From Pseudomonadota bacterium (GTDB lineage: Bacteria; Pseudomonadota; Alphaproteobacteria; Rhizobiales; Xanthobacteraceae): DNA of 64,000 bases. Of this stretch, positions 28,075 to 37,506 are shown piece after piece. Numbering within the stretch: the stretch's first letter is position 1; every line of letters begins with the position of its first letter. The stretch lies in NCBI GenBank assembly GCA_023387735.1, contig JAEWHP010000003.1, positions 62,001 to 126,000 on the forward strand, read 5' to 3'. A model generated the notes under the pieces. That model was not told where the DNA came from and ran no database searches. It saw only the letters and a program-made list of their open reading frames with translations. Made by a program: the position numbers and the translations under genes.

Positions 28075-28278
28075 CTACCTTGCTGACGACGACTGGTCGC
28101 CGAGCAGTCCGGACAGCGCCATCTCGCTGATCTCGGGCGGGTGCTGCTTCAACAGGTCGGCCAGATAGGCTCGGCGCAGCGCGGCGGCGCGTTCGTTGCG
28201 AATTCGCTGCACCAGTGCGTCGCGCACGTCGGGCAAGGTCCCGACGAACGCCAAGGTACGTTTCAGCCTGTGCGGTGC
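28075..28278 (-). pseudogene. Possible C-terminal remnant of a PpiC-type protein
   Basis: A reading frame downstream of cbbX ends VRDALVQRIRNERAAALRRAYLADLLKQH, a charged helix reminiscent of the C-terminus of parvulin-type (PpiC) peptidyl-prolyl isomerases. There is no ATG start, and the upstream part of the frame (bases 28279-28398) has no family character. The resemblance is by eye only. If right, this is a decayed foldase next to the Calvin operon. Confidence 0.3.
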
Positions 28279-28412
28279 ATCAGCGATCGACCTCGTTGGC
28301 CGAAGCGCGTGCGCTCGATTACGCTTGCTGCTGCATCGGTCCATGAACTGCAGCAAAACCCCATTCAAGCACGCCGCCAATTTACTGATTTCGATCAATT
28401 TTTCTGGTTCTG

Positions 28413-29324
28413 CTACTTCAGGAACACCCTGCTCGCCAGCACGTCCGATGCCTCCAGCGACATGATGTTGTCCGCAGTCAGCACGCGGTCGAGATCGGCG
28501 ACGAGGCGGTTTGCCTGGCGCAGCCGCATGCGGTCGAGCGCGTTGCGGATCGAGCGCGCATTGGAAAACAACGGCTGGGTCTTGCGTAGTTCGATATAGC
28601 GAACGAAGGCTTCGCGCGCCTGGGGGCTGAACCTGTAGTTCATGTCCCGCAGCATCAGTTCGGCGATGGCCAGCAACTCGTCATCGGCATAATCGGGGAA
28701 GTCGATGTGGTGCGCGATGCGCGAACGGAACCCCGGATTGCTGCTGAAGAACTTGTCCATCCGGTCGCCATAGCCGGCGAGGATCACCACCAGGTCCTCA
28801 CGCTGCGATTCCATGACCTGGAGAAGGATCTCGATCGCTTCCTGGCCGTAGTCGCGTTCGTTATCGGGCCGATACAGGTAGTAGGCCTCATCGATGAAGA
28901 GCACGCCGCCCATCGCCTTCTTCAGGATCTCCTTGGTCTTTGGCGCGGTGTGACCGATATACTGCCCGACCAGTTCGTCACGGGTCACCGACACCACATG
29001 GCCGCGTCGCACGAAGCCGAGCTTGTGGAGGATGTCGGCCATCCGCAACGCCACCGTGGTCTTGCCGGTGCCGGGATTGCCGGTGAAGGACATGTGCAAC
29101 GTCGGAACATCGGAAGTCAGGTTCATCCGCTTGCGGATGCGCTCGATCAGCAAAAGCGAGGCAATCTCACGGATACGGGTCTTGACCGGCTTAAGGCCGA
29201 TCAGCTCGCGATCGAGCTGATCGAGCACCTCGCCGATGCCGACATCGTTGAATTCGCGGCGCAGGTCCACCTGTTCCGGTGGCGGCGGCTCAGCCGCCGC
29301 GGGCGATGCCGCTACCGCGCTCAT
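28413..29324 (-). CDS. cbbX: CbbX, red-type Rubisco activase
   Basis: A 303-residue AAA+ protein. Walker A GNPGTGKTTVALRM (near 95), pore loop and Walker B GVLFIDEAYYLY, sensor NPGFRSRIAHH. CbbX is the ring ATPase that uses ATP and RuBP to pull the C-terminus of the red-type Rubisco large subunit and release inhibitory sugar phosphates. The length is normal. ATG overlaps the cbbS stop by 4 bases. Confidence 0.95.
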   Translation of the reverse strand: MSAVAASPAAAEPPPPEQVDLRREFNDVGIGEVLDQLDRELIGLKPVKTRIREIASLLLIERIRKRMNLTSDVPTLHMSFTGNPGTGKTTVALRMADILHKLGFVRRGHVVSVTRDELVGQYIGHTAPKTKEILKKAMGGVLFIDEAYYLYRPDNERDYGQEAIEILLQVMESQREDLVVILAGYGDRMDKFFSSNPGFRSRIAHHIDFPDYADDELLAIAELMLRDMNYRFSPQAREAFVRYIELRKTQPLFSNARSIRNALDRMRLRQANRLVADLDRVLTADNIMSLEASDVLASRVFLK

Positions 29325-29746
29325 TTGGCACCGTAGCGTCCGCCCTCGGGACGGTCGACGGCATACGACTTGGTGGTATAGCGGATGTTGCGGCCGGCAA
29401 CCTCATGCCGCTCGAGCCGGAAGCCGGGCTCGTCCTTCGGCCGGTTGACGATGAAGGACAACCGTACTGACTCCCAGCCATGGCTGGAGTCGTACGCGGA
29501 CATCCTGATGTAGCGGTCGCCGTAGACCTTGCGGCACTCGTTCAACTCCATCAGCACGCCCGCGGCGTCGCGGAGGTCGAACATCGGCAGTCCCCACATC
29601 TCCCAATAGGTGTTTCGCGGGTGAGGATCGTCGGTGAACTCGATGTTCACGGCCCAACCATTGCCGAGGCAGTACTGCACCTGCGCAGCGATCTGCTCGT
29701 CGGTGAGATCCGGCAGAAAGGAAAAACATCCCTGGGTCACGCGCAT
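29321..29746 (-). CDS. cbbS: Rubisco small subunit, red type
   Basis: A 141-residue form I small subunit. The start MRVTQGCFSFLPDLTDEQI and NTYWEMWGLPMFDL are classical; the long C-terminal extension (RNIRYTTKSYAVDRPEG) forms the beta-hairpin that replaces the green-type betaA-betaB loop. Eight copies cap the L8 core. It follows cbbL by 11 bases. Confidence 0.96.
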   Translation of the reverse strand: MRVTQGCFSFLPDLTDEQIAAQVQYCLGNGWAVNIEFTDDPHPRNTYWEMWGLPMFDLRDAAGVLMELNECRKVYGDRYIRMSAYDSSHGWESVRLSFIVNRPKDEPGFRLERHEVAGRNIRYTTKSYAVDRPEGGRYGAK

Positions 29747-29757
29747 GTCGCTTCTCC

Positions 29758-31218
29758 TCACATCGCCGGCGTGGCGGTCGGAACAAAATCGGGCGAGTCC
29801 GTGGATTCGTAGTTGAAGGTGATGTCCTTCCAGACTTCCAGCGCATCGCGAAGCGGCGTGCAGGTCTGGGCGGCCTTGGCGAGAATTTCCGGCCCCTCCT
29901 GGACGTAGTCGCGCCCCTCGTTGCGCGCGAGGATCATCGCCTCGAGCGCAACGCGGTTTGCGGTCGCCCCGGCCTGGATGCCCTTGGGATGACCGATGGT
30001 CCCGCCGCCGAATTGCAGCACGACATCCTCGCCGAGATGGTCGAGCAGTTGATGCATCTGACCGGCGTGAATGCCGCCGGACGCCACCGGCATCATCTGG
30101 TTGAGGCTCGCCCATGGCTGATCGAAGAACACGCCATGCTCGAGCTTCGTCGGATTGAAGTCCTGACGGCAGATATCGTAATAGCCGCGGGTCGTCGCGG
30201 GATCGCCTTCGAGCTTGCCGACGACGGTCCCGGCATGGATATGGTCGACGCCGGCCAGCCGCATCCACTTGGCGATGACGCGGAACGAGACGCCATGCAG
30301 CCGCTGCCGCGTATACGTCGAGTGTCCTGCGCGATGCAGATGCAGGATCATGTCGTTGCGGCGCGCCCACTTCGCCATCGACTGGATCGCGGTGTATCCG
30401 ATCACCAGATCGATCATGATGATGACCGAGCCGAGCTCCCTGGCGAAATCGGCGCGCTCATACATGTCCTCCATCGTCGCGGCAGTGACGTTGAGGTACG
30501 TGCCCTTCACCTCGCCGGTCGCTGCCTGCGCGCGGTTCACCGCCTCCATGCAATAGAGAAAGCGATCGCGCCAGTGCATGAAGGGCTGCGAGTTGATGTT
30601 TTCGTCGTCCTTGCAGAAGTCGAGCCCGCCCTTCAGCGCCTCGTAAACCACGCGGCCATAGTTGCGGCCGGACAGGCCGAGCTTCGGCTTTACCGTCGCG
30701 CCCAGCAGCGGCCGACCAAATTTGTCGAGTCGTTCGCGTTCGACCACGATGCCGGTTGCAGGCCCCTGGAAGGTCTTCACATAAGCGACGGGAAGCCGCA
30801 TGTCCTCCAGCCGCAGCGCCTTCAGCGGCTTGAAGCCGAATACGTTGCCAATGATCGAGGCCGTGAGATTGGCGATGGAGCCCGGTTCGAACAGGTCGAG
30901 ATCGTAGGCGATATAAGCAAAATACTGCCCCGGCGAGTTCGGCACGGGATCGACGCGGAAGCACTTCGCGCGATATTTTTCGGCGGCGGTGAGCCGATCG
31001 GTCCACACGACGGTCCAGGTCGCGGTGGAGGATTCGCCAGCGACCGCTGCCGACGCCTCGATCGGGTCGACCCCGTCCTGTGGCGTGACCCGGAACAGCG
31101 CTATGATGTCGGTATCCTTGGGGGAATAATCGGGCTCCCAATAGCCCATCTTCTTGTACGCCATCACGCCGGACTTGTAGCGATCCTTGCCGCGGACGGT
31201 CATCGAGTGCTCGTTCAT
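29758..31218 (-). CDS. cbbL: Rubisco large subunit, form I red type
   Basis: A 486-residue enzyme that carboxylates ribulose bisphosphate. Catalytic features are complete: KPKLGLS with Lys177 and Lys179, FCKDDEN with the carbamylated Lys203 and metal Asp205/Glu206, HLHRAGHSTYTR, and loop 6 GTVVGKLEG near 335. Residue 202 is Cys, where many red-type enzymes have Thr. The C-terminus carries the longer tail used by CbbX. It lies between cbbA and cbbS in the operon. Confidence 0.97.
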   Translation of the reverse strand: MNEHSMTVRGKDRYKSGVMAYKKMGYWEPDYSPKDTDIIALFRVTPQDGVDPIEASAAVAGESSTATWTVVWTDRLTAAEKYRAKCFRVDPVPNSPGQYFAYIAYDLDLFEPGSIANLTASIIGNVFGFKPLKALRLEDMRLPVAYVKTFQGPATGIVVERERLDKFGRPLLGATVKPKLGLSGRNYGRVVYEALKGGLDFCKDDENINSQPFMHWRDRFLYCMEAVNRAQAATGEVKGTYLNVTAATMEDMYERADFARELGSVIIMIDLVIGYTAIQSMAKWARRNDMILHLHRAGHSTYTRQRLHGVSFRVIAKWMRLAGVDHIHAGTVVGKLEGDPATTRGYYDICRQDFNPTKLEHGVFFDQPWASLNQMMPVASGGIHAGQMHQLLDHLGEDVVLQFGGGTIGHPKGIQAGATANRVALEAMILARNEGRDYVQEGPEILAKAAQTCTPLRDALEVWKDITFNYESTDSPDFVPTATPAM

Positions 31219-31275
31219 GCTGCTCTCCTCATGTTGCGTGCGGCGGATGGCCGGGGGTCGTGGGGGATCAAACGG

Positions 31276-32358
31276 TCATGCGGCATGGGTCATCTCTCCG
31301 ACATGTGGATCGAGCGCGCCGGAGCGATAGCGCTTCGCCATTTCGGCCAACGGAATGACCTTGATCCTCGAGGCGTGGCCCGCGGTGCCGAACTGCTCGA
31401 AGCGTTCGCGGCAGAGGTCGCGCAGCGCGTCCATCGCCGGCTTGAGAAATTTCCGCGGATCGAACTCGCTTCTGTTTAGCGTTGCCACCTTGCGGAATGC
31501 CGCGGTCATCGCCAGCCGGCAGTCGGTGTCGATGTTGACCTTGCGGACGCCATGCTTGATGCCGCGGACGATCTCCTCGACCGGCACGCCCCAGGTCTGC
31601 GGCATCTCGCCGCCGAACTGGTTGAACATGTCCTGCAGCGGCTGCGGTACCGAGGAGGAGCCGTGCATCACCAGATGCGTAGTGGGCAGCCGGCGGTGGA
31701 TTTCCTCGACCACCCGCATGGCAAGGATATCGCCGTCGGGCTTCCGCGAGAACTTGTAGGCACCGTGCGAGGTCCCCATCGCGATCGCCAGCGCGTCGAC
31801 CCTGGTGGCGCGGACGAAATCGACCGCCTGGTCCGGATCGGTCAGCAACTGGTCGTGGCTGACGTTGCCTTCGACGCCATGGCCGTCTTCCTGTTCGCCA
31901 CCGCCGTGCTCGAGCGAGCCGAGCACGCCGAGTTCGCCTTCCACCGAGGCGCCGATCCAGTGCGCCATGTCGACCACGCGGCGGGTGATATCGACGTTGT
32001 ATTCGTAGCTCGCCGCGGTCTTGGCGTCGGCCTTGAGCGAGCCGTCCATCATGACAGACGTGAAGCCGTGCTGCAGCGCCGTGGCGCAGGTCGACTCCTC
32101 GTTGCCATGGTCCTGATGCAGGCAGAGAGGAATCTGTGGATGCATCTCCTCCAGCGCATCGATCATCTTCGACAGCATGATGTCGTTGGCATAGGAGCGC
32201 GCGCCGCGTGACGCCTGAATGATGACGGGCGCATCGACGGCGGCCGCTGCCTCCATGATCGCCAGCCCCTGCTCCATGTTGTTGATGTTGAATGCCGGCA
32301 CGCCGTAGCCATGCTCGGCGGCGTGATCCAGCAACTGCCTCAGGGTAATTCGCGGCAT
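31276..32358 (-). CDS. cbbA: Class II fructose-bisphosphate aldolase
   Basis: A 360-residue zinc aldolase. N-terminal MPRITLRQLLDHA, the zinc-binding HQDHGN (about 82-87), GELGVLG, the glycine-rich MHGSSSVP and VNIDTDCR loop all match class II enzymes. It makes fructose-1,6- and sedoheptulose-1,7-bisphosphate in the regenerative Calvin phase. The ATG at 32358 is the usual start; the frame start at 32379 adds 7 residues without support. Confidence 0.95.
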   Translation of the reverse strand: MPRITLRQLLDHAAEHGYGVPAFNINNMEQGLAIMEAAAAVDAPVIIQASRGARSYANDIMLSKMIDALEEMHPQIPLCLHQDHGNEESTCATALQHGFTSVMMDGSLKADAKTAASYEYNVDITRRVVDMAHWIGASVEGELGVLGSLEHGGGEQEDGHGVEGNVSHDQLLTDPDQAVDFVRATRVDALAIAMGTSHGAYKFSRKPDGDILAMRVVEEIHRRLPTTHLVMHGSSSVPQPLQDMFNQFGGEMPQTWGVPVEEIVRGIKHGVRKVNIDTDCRLAMTAAFRKVATLNRSEFDPRKFLKPAMDALRDLCRERFEQFGTAGHASRIKVIPLAEMAKRYRSGALDPHVGEMTHAA

Positions 32359-32386
32359 CGCAGTTCCTCTTCGTTTCACACGAGCG

Positions 32387-34426
32387 TCATGAATGAATCA
32401 CCGCCACCTTCGAGCGCACCAGGCAATTCATGGCGGCTCTTGCGACGGCCTCCGCCGTGATCCCGAACTCGCGGTACAGCACGTCGGCCGGAGCAGAGGC
32501 ACCGAATCCGGTCATGCCGACGAATTCCCCGCTGTCGCCGAGCCATTGCGCCCAGTCGCTCTCAATCGCGGCCTCGACGCCTATGCGTGGAACCCTTCCG
32601 AGCACGCTGGCGCGGTATTCGCGCGACTGCTGGCGAAACAGATCGAAGCAAGGCGCCGAAACCACCGCAGCGCGGACGCCGTCGCTTGCGAGCAGCTTTG
32701 CCGCCTTGAGCGCAATCGAAACTTCCGAGCCCGTACCGATCAAGGTGACGTTGCGACCACCCTCCGGCTCCACAATCACGTACGCCCCCAGCGCGACCTG
32801 GTTGACGACGCCGCCAGCGTCGCGAAACGTCGGCATCGTCTGTCGCGACAGGCACAACAGCGACGGGCTCGTCTGCGCCCGTAACGCGCAATCCCAGGCC
32901 TCGGCAGTCTCGACCGCGTCGCCAGGCCGAAACACCAGCAGATTGGGAATGGCGCGCAGCGACGCCAGATGCTCAACCGGCTGATGCGTCGGGCCGTCTT
33001 CGCCCAATCCGATGGAATCATGCGTCATTACATGGATGACGCGGACGCCCATCAGCGCCGCCAGCCTGATCGCCGGGCGGCTGTAGTCGGCGAAGGTGAG
33101 AAACGTGCCACCGTAAGGAATAAAACCGCCATGCAGCGCGATGCCGTTCATCGCCGCAGCCATGGCGTGCTCGCGGACGCCGTAATGGATGTAGTTGCCG
33201 TCAAAGGCAGCCGCATTTACCGGCTGGTGGGTCTTGGCCCGCGTCAGGTTGGAATGCGTGAGATCGGCCGAACCACCCAGTAGGTTTGGTAAAGCCTCGG
33301 CGATCGTGTCGATCACCAGTTGAGATGCCTGCCGCGTCGCGATACTGGGCTTGTCGGCCGCAAAGCGATCGCGGATATCGGTCATCGCCTCGGCGTATCC
33401 GTAGGGCAGGTTTCGGTTCAACGCATCGTGGAACGGCGAGCGTGCAGCCGGGTTCAACTGCCTGGTTCGCTCGACCCAGCTTCGGCGGACCGCATGCCCG
33501 TGCTCACCGATCCTCCGCCATTGCTTGAGGATGGACTCCGGAATCCGGAACGGCTCGTAGGGCCAGTCCAGCGCGGCGCGGGTCCTGGTCACTTCATCGG
33601 CACCGAGCGGCGCTCCGTGGGCCTTTTCGCTGCCCTGACGGTTCGGGGCCCCGAAGCCGATCGTCGTGCGGCAGGCGATCAATGACGGCCGGTCGTTGCG
33701 GCGCGCCTGCTCGATCGCAGCTGCGATCGCTTCTGAATCGTGGCCATAGATCCGGCACGCCGACCACCCCGAGGCCTTGAAGCGCGCGAGTTGGTCGTCC
33801 GAGCACGACAGCGAGGTTGCACCATCGATCGAGATTTCGTTATCGTCGAACAGGACGATCAGGCGATTGAGACCGAGATGCCCGGCCAGCGAAATCGCCT
33901 CATGGCTCAAGCCTTCCATCAGGCAGCCATCGCCTGCGATCACATAGGTATAGTGATCGACGAAGTCATTTCCGAAGCGCGCATTCATCAGACGCTCTGC
34001 CAGTGCCATGCCGACGGCGGTAGCGAGCCCCTGCCCCAACGGTCCGGTGGTCGTCTCGACCCCGGGCGTATGGCCGTATTCGGGGTGCCCGGGGGTTTTC
34101 GATCCCCACTGCCTGAAGGACTTGAGTTCATCCAGCGTCAAACCTTCGTAACCCGTCAGGTACAGCAGCGCGTAGAGCAGCATCGAACCGTGACCGGCCG
34201 AGAGTACAAAGCGGTCGCGATCGGGCCATGCCGGATCGGCGGGATCGAATTTCAGGAAGCGCGAGAACAGCACGGTCGCGACGTCGGCCATGCCCATCGG
34301 CATGCCCGGATGTCCGGATTTGGCTTTCTCGACGGCGTCAATCGCAAGGAAGCGGATCGCGTTGGCCATTTCCGCATGCGACGCCTCCGGGCGGCCGCCA
34401 ATGCGGGCGAGTGCTGGAGTGTTCAT
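32387..34426 (-). CDS. cbbT: Transketolase
   Basis: A 679-residue thiamine-diphosphate enzyme. KSGHPGMPMGMAD (N-terminal His), the ThDP motif GDGCLMEGLSHEA, GFGAPN, ENKHQPV-like TTHDSIGLGEDGPTHQP and a C-terminal domain are in order. It moves two-carbon units to regenerate ribulose phosphates. ATG at 34426 overlaps the cbbP stop by 4 bases; the frame extends further upstream only across cbbP. Confidence 0.96.
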   Translation of the reverse strand: MNTPALARIGGRPEASHAEMANAIRFLAIDAVEKAKSGHPGMPMGMADVATVLFSRFLKFDPADPAWPDRDRFVLSAGHGSMLLYALLYLTGYEGLTLDELKSFRQWGSKTPGHPEYGHTPGVETTTGPLGQGLATAVGMALAERLMNARFGNDFVDHYTYVIAGDGCLMEGLSHEAISLAGHLGLNRLIVLFDDNEISIDGATSLSCSDDQLARFKASGWSACRIYGHDSEAIAAAIEQARRNDRPSLIACRTTIGFGAPNRQGSEKAHGAPLGADEVTRTRAALDWPYEPFRIPESILKQWRRIGEHGHAVRRSWVERTRQLNPAARSPFHDALNRNLPYGYAEAMTDIRDRFAADKPSIATRQASQLVIDTIAEALPNLLGGSADLTHSNLTRAKTHQPVNAAAFDGNYIHYGVREHAMAAAMNGIALHGGFIPYGGTFLTFADYSRPAIRLAALMGVRVIHVMTHDSIGLGEDGPTHQPVEHLASLRAIPNLLVFRPGDAVETAEAWDCALRAQTSPSLLCLSRQTMPTFRDAGGVVNQVALGAYVIVEPEGGRNVTLIGTGSEVSIALKAAKLLASDGVRAAVVSAPCFDLFRQQSREYRASVLGRVPRIGVEAAIESDWAQWLGDSGEFVGMTGFGASAPADVLYREFGITAEAVARAAMNCLVRSKVAVIHS

Positions 34427-35298
34427 ACCGTACGCCTCTTGCGTTCCATCAGTTGCAGGATCAGCGGGGTGAGGATGAGTTGCATCGCCAGATCGAGCTT
34501 CGACCCGTGGATTACGATCGAATTGGCCCGCGACATGAAGCTGTTTGGAATCATCGACAGCAGGTAAGGAAAGTCGATCCCACGCGGATTCTTCAGCCGG
34601 ATCACGACCATCGATTCGTCCGCCGTCGGAATCCATCGTGCGATGAAAGGATTTGAGGTGTCGACGGTCGGCACGCGCTGGAAATTGATGTCGGTTTCGG
34701 TGAATTGCGGGCAGATGTAGTTCACGTAATCCGGCATCCGCCGCAGGATGGTGTCGGTTACCGCCTCGGCGGTGTAGCCCCGGGCGCTGCGGTCGCGATG
34801 CAGCTTCTGGATCCACTCCAGATTGATGACCGGAACAACGCCGATCTTGAGATCGGCATGCTGAGCGATATTGACCTTTTCGGTCACCACAGCGCCATGC
34901 AGGCCCTCATAGAAAAGCAGATCCGATTTTTCGGGCAGCGGGCCCCAGTCGGTGAAAGTGCCTGGGTCTGCGCCGTACAGCCTGGCTTCTTCGTCGTCGT
35001 GGACGTAGTGACGGGTGGTTCCGGTGCCGGATTCGCCGTAGTCGCGAAACACCTTCTCCAGTTCTTCGAACAGATTCGTTTCCGGGCTGAAGTGACTGAA
35101 GTGCTTGTTGCCGCGCTCGGCCTCTTCAGCCATCTTCGTGCGCATTTCGAACCGATTGTAGCGATGGAACGCGTCGCCCTCGATATAGGCTGCCGCGACC
35201 CTTTCCCGGCGAAAGATGTTCTCGAAGGTCTTCTTCACCGATGTCGTGCCGGCGCCTGATGAACCCGTGATCGATATGATGGGATAGCTGCGCGACAT
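34423..35298 (-). CDS. cbbP: Phosphoribulokinase
   Basis: A 291-residue bacterial-type phosphoribulokinase. P-loop ITGSSGAGTTSVKK, the substrate region HRYNRFEM, and EGLHGAVV with the Walker B-type Glu. It makes ribulose-1,5-bisphosphate, the Rubisco substrate. The ATG at 35298 follows cbbF by 14 bases; upstream frame is not conserved. Octameric bacterial PRKs are NADH-activated, a feature not readable here. Confidence 0.96.
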   Translation of the reverse strand: MSRSYPIISITGSSGAGTTSVKKTFENIFRRERVAAAYIEGDAFHRYNRFEMRTKMAEEAERGNKHFSHFSPETNLFEELEKVFRDYGESGTGTTRHYVHDDEEARLYGADPGTFTDWGPLPEKSDLLFYEGLHGAVVTEKVNIAQHADLKIGVVPVINLEWIQKLHRDRSARGYTAEAVTDTILRRMPDYVNYICPQFTETDINFQRVPTVDTSNPFIARWIPTADESMVVIRLKNPRGIDFPYLLSMIPNSFMSRANSIVIHGSKLDLAMQLILTPLILQLMERKRRTV

Positions 35299-35312
35299 CG
35301 ATCCCTGCCCCC

Positions 35313-36350
35313 TCAACGAAACAGGCCGCGCCGCGCGAACAGTGGCGCGTCGCTGTTGTCGAACATCGGCTCGATGCCTTCGTGGATGGCGGCAACATCG
35401 CGGACGCCGCGCACCGACCCCATGATCAGCGGAACGCGCTGGTGCGGCGTCCTCGCCGAGAGTTCGAGAATGCGCCGGCGTCCGGTGGTCGCCGCCCCTC
35501 CCGCCCACTCCATGACCAACGCCATCGGATGGGCTTCATACAACAAGCGCAATCGACCTTCGCGATATCCTGGGCGGGCATCGGCGGGGTAAAGGAACAC
35601 GCCGCCGCGGACGAGGATACGAAGGGTTTCGGCTACCAGCGAGCCGATCCAGCGCATGTTGAAATCAGCGCCGCCATTGCCATTGGTGCCGGCAAGGCAC
35701 TCGTCGATGTAGGCACGAACCGGACCATGCCAATGCCGCCGGTTCGATGCGTTGATCGCAAATTCCGGCGTGGCGGGCGCAATCTTTACGGCCTGTGCGG
35801 TCAGCAGGAACTCCCGTGCCCGCCTGTCGAGAATGAAGATATCGACGCGTTGATCGAGCGCCAGAACCAGTGTGGTCTGCGGGCCGTAAACCACGAAGCC
35901 GGCGGCGCGCTGGGCCGTGCCAGGCTCGAAGAAGGTGGAGAGGATGTCGTTGCCGCGCGGACGAATCGAAAAGATCGTTCCCACCGAAATGTTGTTTTCA
36001 AGGTTGGCAGAACCATCGAGCGGGTCGATCGCGACACAGAGCGGTGCCCCGGCATCGAGAGTTTCAGGCAGCTCCGCCTCCTCGGACAGAATGGCTGCAA
36101 CGGGCGTTGCGCGGAGCGCGTTGCGCATCATCTCGTCGGCGGCAATATCGATATCCTTCTGCAGATCGCCGTCGGAGTTGACGCCGCTATGCCGTCCGGT
36201 GATGCCGGCCAGCGGTCCGTCGGCGATGAGGTCAGCGAGATCGATCGACGCCGTCGCAAGGGCTTCGACCACGGCGGCGATCGCAGGCCCGTTTGGCGCA
36301 TCCTGCACCGAGCGGTCGAGATGCGAACGCAAGGTGACGCGTTCGTCCAT
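35313..36350 (-). CDS. cbbF: Fructose-1,6/sedoheptulose-1,7-bisphosphatase
   Basis: A 345-residue class I bisphosphatase. IDPLDGSANLENNISVG is the metal-binding and catalytic motif, with SEEAE before it and a C-terminal GGVFLYPAD plus MALVMEWAGGAATTG. It dephosphorylates the aldolase products for RuBP regeneration. The ATG at 36350 gives MDERVTLRSHL; the longer frame to 36440 runs into the promoter region. First gene of the cbb operon. Confidence 0.95.
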   Translation of the reverse strand: MDERVTLRSHLDRSVQDAPNGPAIAAVVEALATASIDLADLIADGPLAGITGRHSGVNSDGDLQKDIDIAADEMMRNALRATPVAAILSEEAELPETLDAGAPLCVAIDPLDGSANLENNISVGTIFSIRPRGNDILSTFFEPGTAQRAAGFVVYGPQTTLVLALDQRVDIFILDRRAREFLLTAQAVKIAPATPEFAINASNRRHWHGPVRAYIDECLAGTNGNGGADFNMRWIGSLVAETLRILVRGGVFLYPADARPGYREGRLRLLYEAHPMALVMEWAGGAATTGRRRILELSARTPHQRVPLIMGSVRGVRDVAAIHEGIEPMFDNSDAPLFARRGLFR

Positions 36351-36431
36351 GGCCGTTCCCCTGTAGGCGCCCTCTGCGGGGCCATTCCAAAGCGTCGTGC
36401 CGGTCGGCACCGCGCACCTCACAACATCCCA

Positions 36432-36487
36432 GTTTGCCAAATTAGGGAAATTTTCTTATCTTTGGCCAAGGCAAAGTTTTCCTTATA
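36432..36487. promoter_or_regulatory. Probable CbbR-binding and promoter region between cbbR and cbbF
   Basis: AT-rich, unlike the flanks. TTTGCC (36433-36438) and GGCAAA (36470-36475) are an inverted pair, with the palindrome TTGGCCAA (36462-36469) inside. An imperfect direct repeat (AAATTTTCTTAT and AAAGTTTTCCTTAT) overlaps. LysR-family CbbR is known to bind T-rich sites in this position; the exact contacts are inferred. Confidence 0.55.
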
Positions 36488-36500
36488 ATGGGTGGTGCCG

Positions 36501-37469
36501 ATGGCAAGCCGGCTTCTGCGGGAACTGACCATTCGCCAGCTTCGCGCGCTGGCAGCCGTTCACAGCGATCGATCGGTGACCGCCGCCGCCAAGCGGCTGC
36601 ACCTGACCCAGCCGGCCGTCACGCTGCAGATTCGGAATTTGCAGGCGCTGGCAGGCCTGCCCCTCATTCAGCGCACCAGCGAAGGAATGCTTCTCACCGA
36701 TGCAGGGCGCGAACTGCTGACGCTTTCCGAACGCATCGAGGCGGCGATCGCGGACTGCGAGACCTCGCTGGAGATGATGGCGGGCAAGACCGCCGGCCGC
36801 ATTTCGATCGGCGCCGTCAGCACCGCGAAATACTTCGTGCCGTTCATGATCTCCGGATTTTCCAGGCTCCACCCCAATGTCGATGTCACGCTTACGATCG
36901 GCAACCGGCAGGAGCTCGGCACCGCACTCCGCGGTTACGACCTCGACTTCGCGATCATGGGTCGTCCTCCCGCGGACATCGATATGGACGTGCACCTGAT
37001 CGGCGACCATCCCCACGTCATCATTGCGCCGACCGGCCATCGCCTGGCCCGAAAATCCAACATTGCGCTTGCCGATGTGGCCGAGGAGACCTTCCTGACG
37101 CGCGAACCGGGCTCGGGCACGCGTGGGCTGATGGAGCAATTGTTCGAAGCCGGACGCGTCCGCCCCAAGATCGGAATGGCGATGAGCAGCAACGAGACCA
37201 TCAAGCAGGCGGTGATCGCCGGCCTCGGCATCGCGTTCATTTCCGCGCATACGGTGGCCACCGAACTCGACGAGCGGCGGCTGGTGACGCTCGATGTGGT
37301 CGGGCTTCCCGTGGTCCGGCAATGGTTCGTCCTTTCCCGCAAGGACAAGATCCTGCTGCCACCGGCGCGCGCGATGCTGGAGTTCCTCAGCGCACGCGGC
37401 GCGCAATTCCTGCCGCGAACCCGCGGCAGGGTTCGGCTCACCCGCCCATCGGGGCGCGGCAAGCGCTGA
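36501..37469 (+). CDS. cbbR: CbbR, LysR-family regulator of the Calvin operon
   Basis: A 322-residue regulator, divergent from cbbF as in other autotrophic proteobacteria. Winged helix: TIRQLRALAAVHSDRSVTAA and KRLHLTQPAVTLQIRNLQ. An effector domain follows (GRISIGAVSTAKYFVP, GSGTRGLMEQLF). ATG at 36501 is preferred for its upstream GGGTGG; two GTG codons at 36492 and 36495 are alternatives. It activates cbb genes in response to Calvin metabolites. Confidence 0.94.
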   Translation: MASRLLRELTIRQLRALAAVHSDRSVTAAAKRLHLTQPAVTLQIRNLQALAGLPLIQRTSEGMLLTDAGRELLTLSERIEAAIADCETSLEMMAGKTAGRISIGAVSTAKYFVPFMISGFSRLHPNVDVTLTIGNRQELGTALRGYDLDFAIMGRPPADIDMDVHLIGDHPHVIIAPTGHRLARKSNIALADVAEETFLTREPGSGTRGLMEQLFEAGRVRPKIGMAMSSNETIKQAVIAGLGIAFISAHTVATELDERRLVTLDVVGLPVVRQWFVLSRKDKILLPPARAMLEFLSARGAQFLPRTRGRVRLTRPSGRGKR

Positions 37470-37506
37470 AGGCGCGGCCGCGCAGCCAATGACTCAAGCC
37501 GCGAAC

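Noticed and set aside
29989..31479. A 496-codon plus-strand frame opposite cbbL and the end of cbbA
   Set aside because: A GC-driven shadow; cbbL has all catalytic residues in the minus-strand frame.
34427..34816. N-terminal extension of transketolase upstream of 34426
   Set aside because: It lies inside cbbP, has no family similarity, and the 4-base overlap start at 34426 gives the normal N-terminus.
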